From positions 40,257,001 to 40,321,000 of the forward strand of contig JAYKKI010000007.1 of the NCBI GenBank assembly GCA_039881145.1: a stretch of DNA of 64,000 nucleotides, given 5' to 3'. The notes under the pieces were generated by a model that did no database searches, had not been told where the DNA came from, and was given only the letters and a program-made list of their open reading frames with translations. The stretch is from Druceiella hillmani (taxonomy: Eukaryota > Arthropoda > Insecta > Lepidoptera > Hepialidae). Positions 1-11,296 of the stretch are shown in pieces. Each line of letters opens with the position of its first letter. Within the stretch, counting starts at the first letter, position 1. Position numbers and translations under genes: made by a program.

Positions 1-877
1 ACAGGAAATATATTTTTTGTTGTTGAAAAATAAGGTAACTTTGAAAGCTTACCCCACTACTTAACATAATTCCCTACTCTGTTTGAAAACTTTTAGGTTA
101 TTGCATCAAGTCCTAAAGCAGACATGACAATATAAATGATAAAAGTAATTTTCATAGTTTGAGTTTACTTAATATATTCTAGTTTTTGTCATTCATCAAA
201 TCGATATAAATAATACATTCGTGTCATTTACAAAAAAAAGTATTGACACACTACCGCAAAATATCGAAAATCTTATAATGCTCTGAGAATTAGAATGAAT
301 GTATACGCATATAAATATCAAAACTGATTGTAAAGTTTGCCTTTTGATTAGCATTTATAGAGAAAGACCTGAGCTAAAATAGTTACCAAAATTTAACATC
401 TTTATTTACGAGTAAATAATTTATTAACAATTTAAGAAAATCTGTAGATCACACCTAACATTTTGACAATTATCAAAAAGTAATTCATTGTAAAATGTAC
501 AATCCAAAAATAATCTTAATTTATTTTTTATCATTTTCATATTTACTTATCTGAAATTAAAAATTCGAACATATCAGCTAGCAACAGCTTAAAAATAAGA
601 AATAAACAAAGAAAATATGAAAAATGTTAATGTATCTAAGGACGCATTAAAGTTTTAGACCATAAAATTTATAATGACAACTTATATTTGTGATTTACCC
701 TGAATCAACCTGATTTTTTAAAACCTTTAACAGTAACTAAAATAAAATTGACTAAATATATTCGCAACTACTTTATTAATTTCTAATAGTTATAATAATA
801 TAAGAGGAAAATTATCGTGGTATCTTTAAAAATGAACAAAGCTAATTCGGTTTAAAATTGTAACCCAGCCCTTTCCA
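1..877. other. AT-rich DNA, no gene seen
   Basis: Very AT-rich sequence with stops in every frame. I see no conserved motif, RNA gene or repeat structure before the tandem array that begins at 878. Confidence 0.6.
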
Positions 878-1232
878 TTAGATGTTAGCGTGTTTTTCAT
901 TGTTATCCTACGTCGTATGATACAAATAATATCGTTAGCCTTTTTTCGTAAGGGTATACAAGAGTTAACCGTAGTCATAATATTTTTTCTTTTAATTAGA
1001 TGTTAGCATGTTTTTCATTGTTATCCTACGTCGTATGATACAAATAATATCGTTAGCCTTTTTTCGTAAGGGTATACAAGAGTTAACCGTAGTCATAATA
1101 TTTTTTCTTTTAATTAGATGTTAGCGTGTTTTTCATTGTTATCCTACGTCGTATGATACAAATAATATCGTTAGCCTTTTTTCGTAAGGGTATACAAGAG
1201 TTAACCGTAGTCATAACATTTTTTCTTTTATT
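878..1232. repeat. 118-bp tandem repeat, three copies
   Basis: Three near-identical units begin with GATGTTAGCRTG at 881, 999 and 1117, an exact 118-bp period. The copies differ by only a few bases, so the expansion is recent. The unit has no open frame and no recognisable promoter motif. The last copy runs out at about 1231. Confidence 0.9.
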
Positions 1233-1269
1233 AATTTCTTTGTCATTGCTACCTGTGTCAAAGAGAGAA

Positions 1270-1850
1270 CCGATAATATATCTACACTAATGTTACACCA
1301 AACAAAATCCTTTTCCTTCGTCTATAACATATTTTATTATTAAGCAAGCAGTTTTGTCCACCTGCCTGTTTTCCAATGACATAACAAAAGTCTACGCGTT
1401 GCAAATAATAAAAAAACATATTTCAAACGTCTTTACGAAAAGCAAAACTGGTGCAAATGATACATCGTTTCATAATGACATAACAAAAGTCTACGCGTTG
1501 CAAATAATAAAAAAACATATTTCAAACCTCTTTACGAAAAGCAAAACTGGTGCAAATGATACATCGTTTCATAAAAATATATTCCTTAAATCACTCCTAA
1601 ATTGGTGGTAAACCAAACAAATTTTGTACAACTATGAGTTAAAAATAATTTAAAAATTGTTAAAATAAGGGTTAAAAAATCATCACAAAATTTAAAGTAT
1701 GAATGATGAGAAACAATTGTCTGCAAAAATAATTCAATTGTATTGTGAGTAAATTAGTTTTCTTGCTTAGGTTTAAATCACATATCAGGTTCAATATAAA
1801 TTTCCAAAGCTTTTTCTATGACTTTACTTATATTTTAACCACAAATATTA
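1270..1850. repeat. Duplicated segment, copy A (contains a 2 x 99-bp repeat)
   Basis: This segment starts with ATATCTACACTAATGTTACA and recurs as copy B at 2153-2645. Inside copy A a 99-bp block is doubled exactly (GACATAACAAAAGTC at 1378 and 1477). Because 99 is a multiple of three, the doubling creates an 85-codon open frame with a repeated peptide. Copy B has only one version of the block and breaks the frame, so I do not call a gene. Copies A and B lie head to tail with a palindromic element inserted at their junction. Confidence 0.85.
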
Positions 1851-2139
1851 TTCACAATTAAATTATATTACGTGATGTAGTATTATTTCTACTTCCTTTA
1901 AGTTCTTTACCACAACCTAGGTTTCGTTGTATTACAACATATTCAGGTGGGCTGTTAGCAAAGATTTGGTTAATCTTTGCTAACAGCCCACCTTTACCAC
2001 GACCTAGGTTTCATTGTAATACAACGAACCTAGGTCATGGTAAAGAACTTAAAGAAAATAGAAATAATACTACGTCACGTAGTTTCATTTAATTGTGAAT
2101 AATAAATTTCTACAAAACTAACACCAAATATATTCAATA
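1851..2139 (+). mobile_element. Hammerhead-bearing palindromic element, copy 1 (rearranged)
   Basis: Long inverted arms converge on an AT-rich centre near 1965-1985, with the asymmetric tail of about 45 bp on the right (ends TATTCAATA). An 11-bp target-site duplication CACAAATATTA lies at 1840-1850 and 2140-2150, which fixes the borders. Both ribozymes are broken. The minus-strand one (1910-1950) has the box CTGAATA, with the invariant G8 changed. The right arm has lost its CTGAAGA part and carries a small secondary palindrome of ACCACGACCTAGGT against ACCTAGGTCATGGT. The element sits at the junction of two tandemly duplicated segments. Confidence 0.85.
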
Positions 2140-2152
2140 CACAAATATTATG

Positions 2153-2645
2153 TAATATATCTACACTAATGTTACACCAAACAAAATCCTTATCCTTCGT
2201 CTGTATTTTAATATTAAGCAAACAATTTTGTCCATCTCCCTGTTTCTCAATGACATAAAAAAGTGTACTCGTTGCAAATAATAAAAAGACATATTTAAGA
2301 TCTTTATGAAAAGCAAAACTGATACATATGATACATCTTCTTATACTGTTTCATAAAATATTATGTCTAAAATCACCCCCACTTCGACGACAAACCAAAA
2401 AATGTTTGCAAAATTTGTGCAACTATGAGTTAAAAATAATTTAAAAAGTTGTAAAATTATGGATTAAAAAATTAATCAAAAAATTAAACGTATGAATAAT
2501 AGAGACAAATGTCGATAAAAGTAATTCAATTGTATTCGAAATAAATTAGTTTTCTTGCTGTAGTTTAAATCATACATCACGTGCAAAAGAAGAATTTCCA
2601 AAGCTTTTTCTATGAATATGTTTATATTTTAACCACAAATATTTT
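2153..2645. repeat. Duplicated segment, copy B
   Basis: A diverged copy of 1270-1850: same start (ATATCTACACTAATGTTACA), same order of blocks, one instead of two 99-bp units, and the same end at ACCACAAATATT. It continues uninterrupted where copy A is followed by the inserted palindrome. Confidence 0.8.
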
Positions 2646-2654
2646 CTTGTTCAT

Positions 2655-2970
2655 CCATATTAAAGTTTTCGTCTCTCCCCGAAATGCGGCAAAACGCCTG
2701 AAACAACCAACAAAACTATCAGTGCAGACTGGAAACCCGGAAAAGCGACAAGAACTTAAACGATTTATTTATCTAGATAAAGAGCTCTGTGTAACCAAAA
2801 AAGTCGATGTTTCCCCACACGTTTCCTTGTACGAGCTTCCGCGTATTAGGTACTTCCGTATATTTGCCGTTTCCGTAAATTTAGGTACAACTGTTTTTAC
2901 TTATGGTTATAACTGGGTTTTTAAGGTTAAATTCCGCAGCCATCTGTTTGTCTCTTTCATTTTTGTTTGA
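2655..2970 (+). other. Coding-like open stretch of unknown origin
   Basis: The longest frame outside a minisatellite spans 2581-2970 (129 codons). Its first part lies in duplicated segment B. The middle, about 2655-2880, is more GC-rich than its surroundings and encodes a hydrophilic, basic stretch (for example RNAAKRLKQPTKLSVQTG). I recognise no domain. It could be a decayed mobile-element frame or chance. There is no TATA box, splice site or poly(A) signal that I could tie to it. Confidence 0.25.
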
Positions 2971-2979
2971 AAAAATACT

Positions 2980-3650
2980 GTATATTGGTCCCGTTCTGTT
3001 TAATGTCAGATGTGGCAACGAGATGTGTCCTAAAACACTTTTTTGTGTCCTCGAACAAGGAAACGCGGAAAATCTTTGAAGGATATCTTCTTTTTTTGTA
3101 TACGACCGTTAACGTATTTGATTCAGTAATTGAGTTAATTATATTAAGAGCACATTTTAACCAACGTAACAAATTAAAGGAAGTCAAACGTGCAGCTCAG
3201 TATTCCCAGCCATTTTAACGAACAACTACTGATAATAAGATAAAATCAGCGTTGTGTTTTATTTTGCATGCAATAACAATCTGTAAGTACTTATTTTTAT
3301 TTATTTTGGCAATTATTAATGTGTTAATTGAATGTTACGAAACAATTAAACTTCAAACTTTAGCAGAACTTATTGAGCGCAATTAGATTAGAGCAATGTG
3401 ATTAGTTTTGCCAAAATACTAATTTAATTGAAACTATTTTAATAATAAGTTTACTCTTATTTAGATTAAAATCGTGCACTAAACTTTAGAGGTTTATTAT
3501 GTTTTTTTATACACCCACGTTATTCTTTCATTTCAAAAATTTTTTTAAAATAGTTAAATGGAAATGTATCTTTTGGGTTTAAATTGCTTAAATATTAATG
3601 AAATAGGTCGCAAAAATAATGACGACCATTATTTTATACTACTCAATGTC
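2980..3650. other. AT-rich DNA, no gene seen
   Basis: Short overlapping frames on both strands at 2957-3218 are mutual shadows. A donor-like CTGTAAGTAC occurs at 3280-3289 with no supporting acceptor or frame. Nothing else is seen. Confidence 0.5.
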
Positions 3651-3939
3651 CACAATTAAATGAAACTAGGTGATGTAGTATTATTTCTACTTTGTTTAAG
3701 TTCTTTACCGCGACCTAGGTTTCGTTGTATTACAACATCTTCGGGTGGGCTATTTAAATCTTTGTGGTGTGGTGGGCAAAGATCTTTGCTAATTGACCAC
3801 CTGAAGATGTTGTAATATAACGAAACCTAGATCGTGGTAAAGAACTTAAAGAAAGTAGAAATAATACTACATCACGTAGTTTCATTTAATTGTGAATAAT
3901 GAATTTCTACAAAATTAACGCCAAATATATTCAATACCA
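3651..3939 (+). mobile_element. Hammerhead-bearing palindromic element, copy 2
   Basis: Arms run from CACAATTAAATGAAACTA at 3651 to the mirrored end near 3892, then the asymmetric tail ending TATTCAATAC. CAATGTC flanks both sides (3644-3650 and 3940-3946), a likely 7-bp target-site duplication. The right arm holds a near-complete plus-strand hammerhead (3797-3837). The left-arm, minus-strand version (3708-3748) has CCGAAGA in place of CTGAAGA, losing U4, and should be inactive. Confidence 0.85.
3797..3837 (+). ncRNA. Hammerhead ribozyme motif (copy 2, right arm)
   Basis: Order on the plus strand: stem I CCAC (3797-3800), core CTGAAGA (3801-3807), extra T 3808, stem II GTTGT-AAT-ATAAC with one G-U pair, GAAA (3822-3825), stem III CCTAGA, then TC and stem I GTGG (3834-3837). 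The cleavage triplet would be ATC, with cleavage after C3833. The stem III palindrome is spoiled by one base (ACCTAGAT). All core bases are present, so this copy may still cleave, perhaps weakly. Confidence 0.6.
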
Positions 3940-4218
3940 CCAATGTCTTGCATATTTCAAAATGCCCGACAAATCGCAGACACAGAAGTTACCGCAACTC
4001 TGGCTAATGAGCTTCTAGCTGTCATGCTTCAATTTATACGAAATCGTGGCTCTAGACTATACATATCAAATATAATTTATATTTTCACGTTGTCACTAGT
4101 ATCTGTTCTTGTGTTACAAAATATATGATACATGTTATTACAGTATTACAATATGTTATTTAGTGCCTTCCTGCGTTTTTTATTTTCATTATTTTGAGAG
4201 ATAAACCAAGTTTTTGAC

Positions 4219-4490
4219 TTATGCCTGTCGTTTACGCTTTACCATACTTCTCCCCACTCTCACGCCTCGACGACTACGCTCATGTGACTCGGGAATGGTG
4301 TCGGACGGTGAGAGGTTCCCCCACCCGCCCCACATGTCACGCGGTGGCCCGTTACTCATGACAAGGCACTGTTTAGTATATTTTGTGTGATCTACAGGCA
4401 GCACGTGTATACAGGTAGTATCTGAAATACGTAATCTCGCATTCACATAGGCAAACTCGCGCAAAAGCTTATGTTATGTTCGCCTATTGC
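4219..4490 (-). pseudogene. GC-rich coding-like fragment, possibly a retroelement end
   Basis: A GC-rich island in AT-rich DNA with an 81-codon minus-strand frame (4219-4464). It ends in a basic run (ERSRRGVRVGRSMVKRKRQA). The basic tail just before a stop and the compositional contrast suggest the carboxy end of a decayed retroelement protein, but I cannot name the family. An unrecognised host sequence is possible. Confidence 0.3.
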
Positions 4491-4723
4491 GGCGCTTTTG
4501 GTAAGTTTTATTTATTTTTAATCAGTGATAATTATTTTGCAATTTCATAAAGCCTTCGTCGTTATTCATTTTATTATTTCATTTTAAAAAAATGTTTTTA
4601 TTACATATATTATTGGACTTTTTGAAAAAATCCTTTTTCTTCTGAAAAAGAAAGTGAAATCTAAAATATGTATTTTTTCCTATGCTATACCTCAAATGGC
4701 AATGTAAAAAAATGTTTTATTTA

Positions 4724-4761
<38 letters not shown>

Positions 4762-5635
4762 TAAATAAAATATTTGTTATATAGGTAATACCTCAAATGG
4801 TAATGTAAAAAAATGTTTTATTTAATTTTATTTTTATGAATTTTTAACTCTTCTATGTATATCCAGTTTTAATAGCTTTTCTTGTAAGATCAAAATTTAC
4901 GAATAATTTTTGAAATATTTAAATTTTTTTTGTACATTTTAATGTTTTTTTAACAAAAAATTTGTAGTCTGTACCTTATTAGTAAATTACCTTAATTAAT
5001 AGTTAAAACTCATCACCAAAGCTGTTTGTACATGAAATACATTCCTTTTTATCCAATTGCTCTTTTTATTCTCACTGCCTTGACTACCATAGACATGATT
5101 TAAATTCACTTATTTATCATATATTAAATGTATCACTTTTTTACCAACTATTGTACTGGTCTATACCAGCTTTTAGCTATTGCTGTTTAATAATCAAATT
5201 TATGGCTATTACAGCTTCGACCACATATGTCTAATTTTCTCCTCTCTCTGTTGACATACAATAATAATTCATAACCCACGAGTACCGCCATAGTTGGAAG
5301 TTAGTTCTTTTGAAATTTGTCTCCGTAAGTCTTATTTAAAAACTCCACTGTATGATATAAAGCACAGTTCATAGTGATTTATTTCATATCATTTATTAAC
5401 ATAACGTATTTAAAATGCGAAGGTGCAATAATTTCATGTTGTATATTATAATGACTAATGTTAGCTGCTCCCGATTGTTAGGCAAACAATGCATGTATGC
5501 GTATAAGATCGGTTTACCAATGCTGTATGAAGTCATGTTAAAAATCGCTCCAAGTTTTTATTAAAACCATTATAGGACTTCTCAAGTTTCAAACAAACAT
5601 CTAGACATACTTTTCTCAATATTCATTTTTTTCTT
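4491..5635. other. AT-rich DNA with a (TA)n palindrome
   Basis: No gene is seen. At 4713-4774 a (TA)n tract is flanked by mirror-image TTTATTTAATTTATA arms, making a hairpin-prone palindrome. The sequence on its left (ACCTCAAATGGCAATGT, 4689) recurs diverged on its right (4790). Confidence 0.6.
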
Positions 5636-5950
5636 TAATCATAATTTATAAATTTGATCATTTATACATTGATCATTTTTACATGTCATCATTTATACAT
5701 TTATTATTTATGCAATTCATCTAATACCCGTTTTTTTTATTTAGTTTCCTTAATCCTTATAATTCATCGTTTATACATTGATCAATTTTACATTTCATCA
5801 TTTATACATTTATCATTTATGCAAATCATCTAATACCCGTTTTTTTATTTAGTTTCCTTAATCCTTATAATTCATCATTTATACATTGATCAATTTTACA
5901 TTTCATCATTTATACATTTATCATTTATGCAATTCATATAATACTCGTTA
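5636..5950. repeat. 109-bp tandem repeat, about three copies
   Basis: Units are marked by TAATACCCGT at 5722 and 5831 and by a diverged TAATACTCGT at about 5939. Inside each unit CATTTATACATT/CATTGATCAA motifs recur at a shorter period, so this is a higher-order simple repeat. It is non-coding. Confidence 0.8.
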
Positions 5951-6556
5951 CTGGTTTCATTGGATGTAATATTCAGACATTAATAAATGATATCGAGTTA
6001 TGGCCTTTTCTCGTCTAGTGCTTTAAATTCTTTATTCTTGTTCTCCATAAATAAAGAAAGAAAAATACGTAAAAATGAATGAAAATAAAACTATTGTGAC
6101 ATTTGCTTAAAAAGACTGTTGTAGTATTTAATGTAATAATTTTGATAAATTTATCAGTAACTCAGTGTGATGTGGCGCTTTTTATTAAACGACTTGAAAT
6201 AAGGCGACGAGTTTTTGTAGGGGATGTTTTTACAGAAAATAAGTTCAAAATAGGTTAAAAAAGCTTTTGTCGCAAGTTATAATATAATCAAGATTTATGT
6301 AATAAACAAAAACGGTGATATATTAAAATTGGTCAAAAATGCAAAAAGGCAGGTATTTCAGTCTTTACAATTGTACTTCTAAAAACTGTTTTAAAAATAA
6401 AAAATAAGTTTCAACATTCGAACGTGCGATTGAATTATGTGCTAATTTCGCCTTTTCCCAGCACGGCCACCAAAGTTAGAAGCAAGATCCATTTTTATAC
6501 GTTACTTTTCGCCGTCTTTCCCTTAGCCTCGCTCCAGAGCTTAGAGTATAAATGAA

Positions 6557-6561
<5 letters not shown>
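5951..6561. other. No gene seen
   Basis: Unique AT-rich sequence. A slightly GC-richer stretch (6420-6540) precedes the (TA)n tract but has no open frame or motif I recognise. Confidence 0.55.
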
Positions 6562-6607
<46 letters not shown>

Positions 6608-6616
6608 TATATAATA
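6562..6616. repeat. (TA)n microsatellite
   Basis: About 27 TA units with a single interruption near the right end. Confidence 0.95.
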
Positions 6617-7279
6617 AAAAGGTATTCCAAAAAAATTAGGAAAATAATTTTTGAAGGTTTGATTAAAATTAGAAGTGAACTTGATAAAAACTTATATGTA
6701 ATGCTGCAGCCGGTTAGGAAAATATTGAATGTACGGTGCAATTGAATGAGGCCGCCTCCTATATACATATGCGAAATGACAAATGAAATCAAAAAAAGAT
6801 CGAAAATGAAATGACTAAAACCACCATCACCCGATATATTTCGTTCATAATTTCGCTCCTACCGGCATCCTTAACACCGAGCCATGCTCCTCGACCCCCA
6901 AGAATCACAGCCAAGTACAAAGTACACAGTTGCGCGGAAACAACGTACCCGCCCACAGCACAGCAGGTTGTTTGAGGCAAAATTATCTGGAGAAGTTTTT
7001 AGATTTCGTATCAATCAATAAAGAAAGGAACACAATAAGAAAAGAAGAAAGAAAAAAAATCCTTGGTTTTCCATTATCCTTAACGTGAAATTCCGGAAAG
7101 CACATTGAATTTTCAGAATCCCAATTTTAGTTCAATTGAAACTTATTTATCGATCGCTATTTATGCGACCGAAAAAACCTTAAAAATTATTCCGGAAAAT
7201 GATACTTGCAATGATATATCTACTTATCAAACAAACTCGTTGATTAATTTTTAAGACAACGTTATTTTAAATGGCGTTT
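6617..7279. other. Gene-free DNA with a GC-richer patch
   Basis: At 6800-6970 the base composition rises (CACCATCACCC, CCTCGACCCCCAAG) and a 63-codon minus frame (6789-6980) is open, but the peptide shows no domain. I treat it as non-coding, possibly an old element or a regulatory patch. Confidence 0.45.
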
Positions 7280-7520
7280 TCAGTATAATAATATGTAATA
7301 TGGCGACGACAATTTTCATCAACACACGACGAATCCGACGACTATTTTTATCGTTTCTGCAGCGTCATCAATCTCATAGCACGTGGGAAGGGAGGCTGTT
7401 ATCGCAAAGATGCGGGGATCACATTAAGGATCACATTAATTGCCGGCGACTTTTACAGAATAGAATATCATTTTGGAATTTTTATGCCATTTGCGTCACG
7501 CGTTGATTGCTACCAGGCAT
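7280..7520. promoter_or_regulatory. GC-richer unique island, possible conserved non-coding element
   Basis: A non-repetitive, mixed-composition block containing an E-box CACGTG (7381-7386), a doubled GGATCACATTAA and GACGACAATTTTCATC. It is open for 68 codons on the plus strand, but the peptide is unremarkable. Islands like this in a repeat-rich, gene-free region are often enhancers or untranslated exons. The regulatory label is inference. Confidence 0.25.
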
Positions 7521-8325
7521 AACGAGACGTTACTTAAACAAGAAATAGAATGAGTTACTTACGAAGTCATTAATCAACGTTACCGTCCGCAGTATTTTCA
7601 ACATTTAAAATAATGTGATTATTAATCAACCTTAATACCCTAATCACGTTCAGTGATTTGCGTTATAATTTATATAGTAGATTAAAATTTATACTTTCCT
7701 ACTATCGACCACATGAAAATGCCTTTATATAACGAGTAACAAAAATTCACGAGAAATTAATGAAAGCGTAATAAAAAAAAATTTAATAACGGTATGTTAC
7801 AAACTTATTAAATACCTTTGGAATATGCACTACAAGGACTCCTTACAAGTTCAATTATATATAAAAATTGGAAAATTTAATGTGTTTTTTATTAAAATAC
7901 TTGCAAATATTTTTTTTCATTAAATGCATTCATTTATTGAATTCATTAAATACTAAGACAATTATACCGTAAAATTCCCACGCGTTACAGTCTCGCCGCC
8001 ATATTAAATAAATGCTCATTTGCGCAAAACACCGAAAATAGTAATTGAGCTTTGAAGAAAATTCTAAGTAAAGATCTTAGCGGAAAGAAAAATCTATTGA
8101 GGTAATAGTAACTATGAAGATTGAAAACTATTCAGGTTGCATCTGCAATTACAACTGAAAGTTTACAGTTGAAACATGTGTATCAATATGACAATTGTTA
8201 TGATCGATTTATCGAGATTTTTAATCGATAGTCAAATAAGACGAAATAAAGGCCAAACCTCAGAATAAAAAGAGCAAAGCTGAAATTTTGCACAGGCCTC
8301 CGTTTTGATATCAAAGATCTAAGGC
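7521..8325. other. No gene seen
   Basis: AT-rich unique sequence without coding frames, repeats or RNA-gene motifs that I can support. Confidence 0.55.
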
Positions 8326-8424
8326 CATGAAAATCGGTCTTTTTCAAATATATCGTTAATGCCTCCCATTTCGTTATTACTAAATAATTGCGAGATAAAT
8401 ATATGCAAAAGACCGATTTTCGTG
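8326..8424. repeat. Inverted repeat, arms about 28 bp
   Basis: CATGAAAATCGGTCTTTTTC at 8326 is mirrored by GAAAATCGGTCTTTTGCATA read on the minus strand from 8421. The inner loop is about 45 bases. Pairing continues through an ATATAT stretch. It could be a decayed foldback element or the base of an RNA hairpin. Confidence 0.7.
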
Positions 8425-8578
8425 AGTTTTGAATTCTGATATGTGCAAAGGTCATAGTTTACCTTTCCAATCCATCTCCAGAACGTCAAAACAAAGGTCT
8501 GTGTAAATTTTCAGCTTTCCTACTTTCATTCGGATGTTAAATTCGTATTTGACTGTACTAATGTCACTAATAGACCCA

Positions 8579-8580
8579 TA

Positions 8581-8643
<63 letters not shown>

Positions 8644-8648
8644 TATAT
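8579..8648. repeat. (TA)n microsatellite
   Basis: About 33 TA units, with one TG interruption near the left end and a C at the right end. Confidence 0.95.
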
Positions 8649-9224
8649 ACTTGTGATGTAACAGATACTCGTATCCGCATTCATATTCGCAATGATGATG
8701 CTAATATTTTACGCTAATATGATAGCCCGTAATTTTTCTTTTGAATTCATTAAATAGAAAAGAACATGAGGAAAACACAATAACTTAAATTTCAAAAAAC
8801 TATTTAGTCCAAATATACTTGGTATTTTGGTTAAACAAAAAATAAATTAAGTTTTTTTAACAGAAATACAAACTTTCTACTGACGAAACCGTACCTTACA
8901 TATAGAAATATTTTTAAAACCAAAAAAAAACTAAAGTATTTCTTCCTTAAAGCAAAAAATGGCTACAAATTGGTAACAGTGATGGCAAATTTAACATTAA
9001 TTAAATGTTTGAAATTCAATAAAAAAAAATTAAAGCAAAAATGAAGTTTAAAATCTTCAACTTTAGCGAATTACTTGTAACTGTAACGTTTATCAGCTAA
9101 AAATCAAATTAAAGTAGAGGACTATTGAATGTAAAAAATAAAACCTTTGAATCCGTTTCACCTTGCAGACGTTTCGTTAAGTAGAGATCAGCTTCATTAA
9201 AATATTAGTTCGCTGGGAATACTT
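8649..9224. other. No gene seen
   Basis: AT-rich, A-run-rich sequence. Nothing supportable. Confidence 0.55.
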
Positions 9225-9385
9225 GTGGGCAGTGTAACTAAATATTGTCTTGCTACAGGAAAAGGAAGCCTATATTTCTGTTTATGTATTTGTTTACTTC
9301 CATCACAGCTAAAATGTCCACGTGATTTTCCACACGTTTTATTGACGCACAGAATATTCTGCAATAATTTTTTCAATTCAGAACT

Positions 9386-9622
9386 TTACAGGATTTTACT
9401 GGTACGTTCATTAGGTGGGCTTTTATTTTTTTCTCCGCTTCCACGATGGATTCTAGAATCCATCAGTGAAATTATAGCATCTCTTAAAGAAACGCTTTTC
9501 ATTGATTGAAAAGCAATGGCATTTGAAATACTCAGTATCATATTTCGTACTGGTACGCTTAGATTTCGGCCACATAATGAATTTGAAGTTAGGTCAGATT
9601 CATAGTCTCCAATCAAACCCAA
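9386..9622 (-). pseudogene. Coding-like minus-strand fragment, possibly transposase-derived
   Basis: A 78-codon minus frame contains GRNLSVPVRNMILSIS. This weakly resembles the amino-terminal stretch of Harbinger-type transposases just before their 'LRF.ATGS' segment, but that segment itself is absent. The neighbouring plus frame (9225-9509) overlaps it and looks like its shadow. No terminal inverted repeats are seen. The assignment is tentative. Confidence 0.2.
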
Positions 9623-11294
9623 AATGTGTTCTGCGACATACCTTCTGACTGTAGATTTGTTGAAATATTACTTTGTATCTTGGATTTATGAACGTAGACG
9701 CAGCAAACAATATTTCATTTTCCGAATGCAAAGTTTACAATTGCGTTTTTATTTTAAAACAAGAATCGTATCTCTAACGAATTGATCGAATAAATCAAAT
9801 TCATCTCTTAATTTTCCTAAAGTGACTATTATCGCATTCACTGATGACACGGACGTGATGATGCACTTTGTTCTTTCGTGATTTGTTTATATTGTTTATA
9901 GTCTTTGTTTTCCAAAATGCGCTCTAACAAAAAAAGGTTCTGTTACTTGTAGTGTATTCTTGAAAAAATATTAAGATGTGGTTGAATAAGTCCTTGCAGG
10001 GTTTTCAAGCTTTCATCTTTCCACCTTTCGTAATGACTAAATAATGGTTTCTTATGCCTTAAGTCTCTTTTTGACAACTAATTGGATTTATGTGAAATAC
10101 AGTCAATGTTTTGAACGTGAAGTTACGACATACTTTTTTTACATTCGTGCTTGCAGTCCTAAGAACGCATTGCACTTTTTTAGGCCGTGATGACAAAGTG
10201 TTCTCAATGTTTACAGCAACATTTTATTCAATATGTCTGTCATGATTAAATACAAGCAGTATTTAACACTAACACTATTATTTTTCTTTCAAATCGGTTC
10301 ATTATCCCATGACAAATTAATGACCTTATCAATTCCAGAATTTTCTTTTTTGCATTGCTAAATATCTTCTCGCAGATAAATGAAGTGAAATACTGCCGAG
10401 TTTTTAAATTATAGAATGAACATAGATACTTTTTCTTTTAAATAATACACTTAATATAAATGTATGTGCGCGTGCGTAGCTGCCAACTTTTAACTAAAGA
10501 CAAACGTCGCCAGATTTAAAAAGGCAGTATTCACATTCGCGAATACTGGTGCCGAATATTCACACTTGTACTCGCGAATGCGTAAAAGTACATCACTAAT
10601 GTATACAAAAAATTACTGAAAAAAGGTAAATTATAATTGTGGTTTTGTTGTTTATGTCAGCCCTGTCGATTTACAATACTTACTTAATTAAAAATATAGT
10701 CACTTGAATTTATTTATTCCTCGTCTATATAAATGTATTGAAGAAATTAAATTATAATTAAGCCGTAATCTTTATGATTTAGCTATTATATTATTATCTT
10801 TATCATAAGCTATATATTATTAAAAGATATCGTATTTCAGAAGCACTTTGTTGTTTATGGATATTCCTAGATTTGAATTGATTCGAATATCGCGTCATAT
10901 TTCAATTATTTTTCTTAAATTATATTTGGGAAGTGTAATCTAAATGTATCAACATGAAATAAACTGCCATTTAACGTGTTGTGTTACTTTTTTATTCATG
11001 GAATGTGTTATGTCGTCAAAGTTAGGGTTTTGCTGTTGTCTTTATAGCTTTAATATAAAACTAGGGGATACCCGTGGCCTCATCCACCTGTTGTATATAA
11101 CTTGGGTAACAATCATTTTAAAAATGTTTAATAATTATAAATATCTGCGAAAGCCGCATTGCTAATTTTACAGTCTTATAGATCTAGTTCAACTCCCTGA
11201 GCAGAGAATAGCGTATATGCATTATGCCCCTTTATTTTATTATTCAGCTCTTTCGATGATATTAACGACCTGGCACTCCGAATTTTAAGGAACT
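9623..11294. other. AT-rich DNA, no gene seen
   Basis: No supportable gene. A short imperfect inverted repeat of ATTCGCGAAT-type blocks lies at 10534-10590 (CATTCGCGAATAC against GTACTCGCGAATG). The 73-codon frame at 10944-11165 has no features. Confidence 0.55.
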
Positions 11295-11296
11295 GC

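Noticed and set aside
1354..1611. 85-codon protein with an internal repeat
   Set aside because: It is a by-product of an exact 99-bp duplication. The diverged copy at 2153-2645 breaks the frame.
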